A DNA stretch of 10,454 bases from Actinomycetota bacterium (GTDB lineage: Bacteria; Actinomycetota; Humimicrobiia; Humimicrobiales; Humimicrobiaceae): the NCBI GenBank assembly GCA_028695395.1, contig JAQVJB010000067.1:1-10454 (forward strand), given 5' to 3'. Positions 7,133 through 10,454 of this stretch are shown here, piece by piece. The translations under genes were made by a program, and so were the position numbers. Position 1 is the first letter of the stretch. Each line of letters opens with the position of its first letter. Under the pieces are notes generated by a model that did not search any database, was not told the origin of the DNA, and was given only the letters and a program-made list of their open reading frames with translations.

Positions 7133-8101
7133 TTGAACATATTAATTACAGGCGGAGCTGGCTTTATAGGCTCAAACCTTACTGACAGATTACTGGAAAA
7201 CGGTTCAAGGATTTTATGCCTGGATAATTTCAATGATTTTTATAATCCGCACATCAAAGAAAATAATATAAGACATCACCTTGAAAATAAAAATTTTACT
7301 TTGATTAAGGGCGACATCCTGGACAGGAATCTTCTTTTAGATATTTTTTCCAGAAATAATATCGACATTGTAATTCATCTGGCGGCAATGGCAGGGGTCA
7401 GGCCTTCCATAGAAAATCCGCTTTTATATGAAAAGGTAAATATAGAAGGCACTATAAATCTTTTAGAATGCATGAAAACACATAAAGCAAGAAAAATGCT
7501 TTTTGCATCTTCATCTTCTGTATATGGCGGCAATAAAAAAGTACCTTTTTCTGAAACTGATAGCGTAGACAGACCGATTTCACCTTATGCTGCAACAAAG
7601 AAAGCCTGCGAACTCTTGTGTTATAATTATCATCATCTTTACAGTTTTGATATATTTTGCCTTAGGTTTTTTACTGTTTATGGTCCGAGGCAGAGGCCTG
7701 AAATGGCCATACATAAATTTACAAGACAGATTTATTCCGGACAGAATATAACTGTTTTCGGGGACGGTTCCAGCAGCAGGGATTATACCTATATAGATGA
7801 TATAGTAAATGGATTGCTCAATTGCATTGACAGGGTAAATAGTTATGAAATAATTAATCTCGGCAACTCGAATCCGACAAAATTAATTGAACTTGTTAAA
7901 CTTATACAGAATATTTCAGGCAGAAAGTCTGGAATCACAAAAGAAGAGATGAAGCCGGGAGATGTTTTTACAACTTTTGCAGATATTAAAAAAGCAAAAA
8001 AAATCATTGCTTTTAAGCCGGAGACATCAATTGAAGACGGGCTTCAAAAGTTCATATCATGGTATGAGGAAAATTTAAAAGATGGAAAATTATATGAATA
8101 A
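7133..8101 (+). CDS. NAD-dependent nucleotide-sugar 4-epimerase, probable UDP-glucuronate 4-epimerase
   Basis: A protein of 322 residues, the normal length for this extended SDR family. It starts at TTG with MNILITGGAGFIG. The NAD-binding GxxGxxG is at 7-13, the Ser-rich catalytic strand is FASSSSVYG (124-132), and the Y-x3-K pair is Y152/K156 in SPYAATKK. The features that point to UDP-GlcA 4-epimerase (CapI/LpsL type) rather than GalE are DNFNDFYNP (31-39) after the NAD-ribose aspartate, FFTVYGPRQRPEMAIHKF (179-196), and the C-terminal pattern KPGDV then TFADI (274-285) followed by WYEENL. The likely reaction is cytoplasmic interconversion of UDP-GlcA and UDP-GalA. The downstream GT2 overlaps it by 20 bp and the GT-C gene diverges from it, which suits a role as donor supplier for lipid-linked sugar transfer. 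A related UDP-hexose or UDP-HexNAc epimerase activity is possible; the family is certain, the substrate less so. Confidence 0.88.
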   Translation: MNILITGGAGFIGSNLTDRLLENGSRILCLDNFNDFYNPHIKENNIRHHLENKNFTLIKGDILDRNLLLDIFSRNNIDIVIHLAAMAGVRPSIENPLLYEKVNIEGTINLLECMKTHKARKMLFASSSSVYGGNKKVPFSETDSVDRPISPYAATKKACELLCYNYHHLYSFDIFCLRFFTVYGPRQRPEMAIHKFTRQIYSGQNITVFGDGSSSRDYTYIDDIVNGLLNCIDRVNSYEIINLGNSNPTKLIELVKLIQNISGRKSGITKEEMKPGDVFTTFADIKKAKKIIAFKPETSIEDGLQKFISWYEENLKDGKLYE

Positions 8102-9089
8102 TAATCAGAGGATGGTTAAAGCTTCGAGCTTCTGCAGCGAGGAAGAAGTAATATATTTATCAGTAGTAATACCGGTTTATAATGAAAAGCAGAGTCTTGA
8201 ACATCTTTATGAAAATCTTAATGCCGTTCTTCCGAAAATAGGCAAAAGCTATGAAGTCATACTTATAGATGACGGAAGCAGTGACGGGAGTTTCATTGAA
8301 TTGAAGAAAATTCATGAAAAGAACAATAATTACAAAATAATAAGATTCAGGAAAAACTTCGGCCAGACTCCGGCAATGAGCGCAGGTTTCGATTATGCAA
8401 GAGGGGAAGTAATAATAACTCTTGATGCTGACCTCCAGAATGACCCGGAAGATATCCCTCTTCTTCTTGAAAAAATGGATGAAGGCTATGACATAGTTTC
8501 AGGCTGGAGAGCAAAAAGGCAGGATAAGGCTATCTCTAGGAAATTACCTTCCAGGATTGCAAACTGGCTAATAGCCAGGCTTACCAGGGTACATATACAT
8601 GATTATGGATGCACTCTCAAAGCATATAGCAGGGATGTAGTTAAAAATGTTGAACTTTATGGTGAAATGCACCGCTATATTCCTGCAGTAGCAAGCTGGA
8701 TGGGTATCAGTGTTACAGAAGTAAAAGTAAATCACCACAGCAGAAAATTCGGTAAATCAAAATATGGAATTTCCAGGACTATAAGAGTAATCCTCGATAT
8801 CATAACCATAAAATATCTTCTGAGCTATTCGCAAAGACCGATACAGATATTCGGCCTTCTCGGGCTTTTTACCGGTACTGCCGGTTTCATAATAACTATC
8901 TACCTGATAATTATGAGATTGTTTTTCCAGATGTCGCTGGCAGACAGGCCTCTTTTTACATTGTCTATCTTTATGATTTTCATAGGAGTGCAATTAATAA
9001 CTATGGGCATACTTGCAGAACTCATTATGAGAACTTACCATGAAGCTTCCGGCAAACCTACATATGCCGTCAAGGAAATCATCGATTAA
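8082..9089 (+). CDS. Polyprenyl-phosphate glycosyltransferase, GT2 (ArnC/GtrB/RgtE/DPM1-like)
   Basis: A protein of 335 residues. The GT-A domain spans 25-245: LSVVIPVYNE (26-35), LIDDGSSDGS (61-70), the FGQTPAMSAGFDYARG stretch (93-108), and the DXD metal site LDADLQNDP (114-122). GWRAKRQD (141-148), DYGCTLKAYSR (174-184) and GEMHRYIPA (194-202) are standard for enzymes that load sugar onto undecaprenyl or dolichyl phosphate. Two C-terminal helices lie at about 256-278 and 291-315, as in GtrB and ArnC. The ATG at 8082 sits inside the end of the epimerase gene (20-bp overlap), with GAGGA 11 nt before it. Later in-frame ATGs at 8094 and 8112 also precede the domain, so the first 10 residues are uncertain. 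The sugar is probably the epimerase product, by context. The lipid-linked product would need to be flipped for use by a GT-C enzyme such as the one encoded divergently. Confidence 0.9.
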   Translation: MENYMNNNQRMVKASSFCSEEEVIYLSVVIPVYNEKQSLEHLYENLNAVLPKIGKSYEVILIDDGSSDGSFIELKKIHEKNNNYKIIRFRKNFGQTPAMSAGFDYARGEVIITLDADLQNDPEDIPLLLEKMDEGYDIVSGWRAKRQDKAISRKLPSRIANWLIARLTRVHIHDYGCTLKAYSRDVVKNVELYGEMHRYIPAVASWMGISVTEVKVNHHSRKFGKSKYGISRTIRVILDIITIKYLLSYSQRPIQIFGLLGLFTGTAGFIITIYLIIMRLFFQMSLADRPLFTLSIFMIFIGVQLITMGILAELIMRTYHEASGKPTYAVKEIID

Positions 9090-9244
9090 AACTGGAGCCT
9101 GCTTATCATCTCGATTACACGCTTACCAAAATTACCGTCAAGAAGTCTGTAGTCAAATATCTCAATGAATATGATAAGCGCAATGAAGAAAATAAAGGCA
9201 TAAAAAAGATAATAAAGTATTTTTGCTATCCAGATTTTATACAA
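9086..9244 (-). CDS. Small single-helix membrane protein, 52 residues, unrecognised
   Basis: This short frame starts at TTG 9244 with AGAAGGA 6 nt upstream and reads MYKIWIAKIL, then YYLFYAFIFFIALIIFIEIF, then a polar tail DYRLLDGNFGKRVIEMISRLQF, ending in TAA. The N-terminus is short and positively charged, residues 5-30 form one strong transmembrane helix, and the tail looks amphipathic. The stop overlaps that of the convergent GT2 gene in a TTAA palindrome, so the coding regions share only 4 bp. It lies 131 bp downstream of the SGNH gene on the same strand and could be its last gene. I know no family for it. The ribosome site, the single clean helix and the way the frame fills the gap all favour a real gene. 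An unrelated fortuitous frame is possible because AT-rich DNA readily encodes hydrophobic stretches. Confidence 0.6.
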   Translation of the reverse strand: MYKIWIAKILYYLFYAFIFFIALIIFIEIFDYRLLDGNFGKRVIEMISRLQF

Positions 9245-9375
9245 GCCTATTCCTTCTTATATAATTAAAACATTATCTTTGATTTCACTATTTTTAATTA
9301 AAATATAAAAGATAAAAAAATTCAAAGGGAAACACCTGATTTTATGACTTTTTTTATTTTCTCATTCTGATTTTC
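9245..9375. other. AT-rich spacer without a gene
   Basis: These 131 bp lie between the SGNH stop and the small membrane protein start, both on the minus strand. I see short A and T runs but no convincing hairpin terminator or promoter pair. The ribosome site of the small gene is at its left end. Confidence 0.5.
9251..9257 (-). promoter_or_regulatory. Ribosome binding site of the 52-residue membrane protein
   Basis: AGAAGGA on the minus strand, 6 nt before the TTG at 9244. It is the main evidence that this small frame is translated. Confidence 0.55.
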
Positions 9376-10454
9376 TTATTTTCTCACTCCATATCCGTCA
9401 AGATACTGTATCAGGTAATGGAAAATTGTCTGTGCGACTACGGCAGAACCTTCGGGAGTATAATGCACCCAATCGAGGACATATCTTCCCGGATCGCTTG
9501 CAATGGGCGTATATACGTCAACGACAGGGATGCCGTTTGCAGCACCGACATTATATATGATTTTCTGGTAAGCCGGCCAGCCTGTTTTCGACGGCTCCAT
9601 TGAGGTATTGATATAGCTCAGGCTTTCCAGAAAAACTGTGGCATTAATAGCTTTTGCTTTTCCGACAAGCCCGTTCAGATAATAACTGAATTTATCAGTA
9701 CCGCCTCCAGTATCATTTGTACCATACCCTATTATCACTATATGCGGCCTGTAATTTGCAACGGATGAATCAAAGCGGTTAAAACCGCTGGAAGCAGTTT
9801 CCTGGGGAATACCGCTTGAAATTACAGTATAATCACTTCTGGGGTATGTCGACTCAAGCATGCTGCCAAGTATCTGAGGCCAGTTCGACCTGGCAATCAG
9901 TGAATCACCCATACAGACTATCGTGACTTTAAAATTAGCTTTTACGCCTATTTCTGCCTGTTCTATATCAAAATCAGCACCGTTTGAATTAAGATTGAAA
10001 TCTGTTTTAATAGTGCCTCCGTTTGTCATTCCTGATGAAACCTGAAAATCTATGCTCGCTTCTTTCTTGTCGCCGATATCTATCCTGTTTATTTTAAATA
10101 TTATTTCTTCCTTGGAAGAATCGATTATTTCTGCATCGCTGCATTGTGCGCTTCCCGGAACATATGAGGTATATTCAGGAACAGAGCATTTAAGCACCAC
10201 GTCTTCTGCCCATGTATCTCCATTATTCTCGATAATTATATTTGAGCTTATTACATCTCCCGCCCACAGATACTCGCCGTTTTTATCGGACAGAACAATA
10301 CTTGAATCTCCCAGATCAGGAAAAAGTTTAACGATTGATTCTGCACTGGCCTGCAGATTATCCCCCTGGCTGCTTGCCAGGTTTACCGCATTTATCAGCA
10401 CCTCGTCTTTCGGGATTTGCTCGGGAATTTTTATGCTATAGGAAAAAGATGTTT
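9376..10454 (-). CDS. Secreted SGNH/GDSL hydrolase with DUF11-like repeats, N-terminus cut by window edge
   Basis: The frame stays open to base 10454, giving 358 residues in the window. The GTG at 10401 that could be taken as a start lies inside the frame (it encodes V in KDEVLINAV) and is not the true start. Numbering from that GTG, residues -17 to 24 look like the end of one DUF11/CARDB-type repeat (IPEQIPKDEVLINAV). Residues 34-150 form a second such repeat (GDVISSNIIIENNGDTW at 48-64, VPEYTSYVPGSA at 75-86). The SGNH domain spans 158-336: block I CMGDSL with nucleophile S167, block II G197, block III GYGTND (225-230), and block V D310-WV-H313. The catalytic set is complete, so an esterase or acyl/acetyl-transfer role on an extracytoplasmic glycan is plausible. 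No signal peptide can be seen because the N-terminus is missing. It ends GYGVRK with no anchor at the C-terminus. Confidence 0.85.
   Translation of the reverse strand, partial: TSFSYSIKIPEQIPKDEVLINAVNLASSQGDNLQASAESIVKLFPDLGDSSIVLSDKNGEYLWAGDVISSNIIIENNGDTWAEDVVLKCSVPEYTSYVPGSAQCSDAEIIDSSKEEIIFKINRIDIGDKKEASIDFQVSSGMTNGGTIKTDFNLNSNGADFDIEQAEIGVKANFKVTIVCMGDSLIARSNWPQILGSMLESTYPRSDYTVISSGIPQETASSGFNRFDSSVANYRPHIVIIGYGTNDTGGGTDKFSYYLNGLVGKAKAINATVFLESLSYINTSMEPSKTGWPAYQKIIYNVGAANGIPVVDVYTPIASDPGRYVLDWVHYTPEGSAVVAQTIFHYLIQYLDGYGVRK

Noticed and set aside
9200..9235. Imperfect inverted repeat (GCATAAAAAA and TATTTTTGC) after the GT2 gene as a terminator
   Set aside because: It has several mismatches, lies inside the small membrane protein gene, and its T run is within the arm rather than after it.
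10052..10441. 129-codon plus-strand frame near the right edge
   Set aside because: It is the antisense shadow of the SGNH protein, whose repeats and catalytic domain are plainly coding; the plus-strand product is low-complexity and matches nothing I recognise.
1..10454. Mobile elements, CRISPR, tRNA or rRNA
   Set aside because: No transposase, no repeat-spacer pattern, no terminal inverted repeats and no tRNA-like cloverleaf were seen on either strand by eye.

Overview
This is an AT-rich bacterial window (about one third GC by eye) given over to cell-surface glycan assembly and envelope proteins. Shine-Dalgarno-type ribosome sites are visible before most genes. Three genes appear to start with TTG. 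Intergenic regions are nearly pure A+T. The secreted proteins are Ig-like, TolB-like and SGNH types rather than outer-membrane proteins. The lineage cannot be fixed from this; a low-GC or uncultured (for example anaerobic subsurface) bacterium is plausible, but that is inference.

Layout. Bases 1-2203 (minus) hold two glycosyltransferases: a GT4-type enzyme followed 6 nt later by a GT2 (rhamnosyltransferase-like) enzyme that runs off the left edge. Bases 2332-4122 (plus) encode a membrane-anchored protein with Ig-like modules and a six-bladed TolB-like propeller. The two units diverge from a 128-bp region in which a promoter on each strand can be read, with overlapping -10 boxes. Bases 4190-6942 (minus) hold a large GT-C integral-membrane glycosyltransferase and, downstream of it, a small four-helix membrane protein of unknown function. 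Bases 7133-9089 (plus) hold a nucleotide-sugar 4-epimerase of the UDP-glucuronate type overlapping a polyprenyl-phosphate GT2 glycosyltransferase. Bases 9086-9244 (minus) hold an unlisted 52-residue membrane protein. Bases 9376 to the right edge (minus) hold the C-terminal part of an SGNH hydrolase carrying DUF11-like repeats.

How it may work together. The epimerase would make UDP-GalA (or a similar UDP-sugar), the GT2 enzyme would move the sugar onto a polyprenyl phosphate, and the divergently encoded GT-C enzyme would use that lipid-linked donor on the outer face of the membrane. This is the same logic as ArnC/ArnT and as the rhizobial LpsL/RgtE/RgtA-D galacturonate system. The left-hand GT4 and GT2 enzymes look like cytoplasmic builders of a repeat unit or surface polysaccharide. 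The SGNH protein could be an extracytoplasmic esterase or acyltransferase acting on the product. No insertion sequence, tRNA, rRNA or CRISPR array is seen, and no gene-free stretch exceeds about 190 bp.
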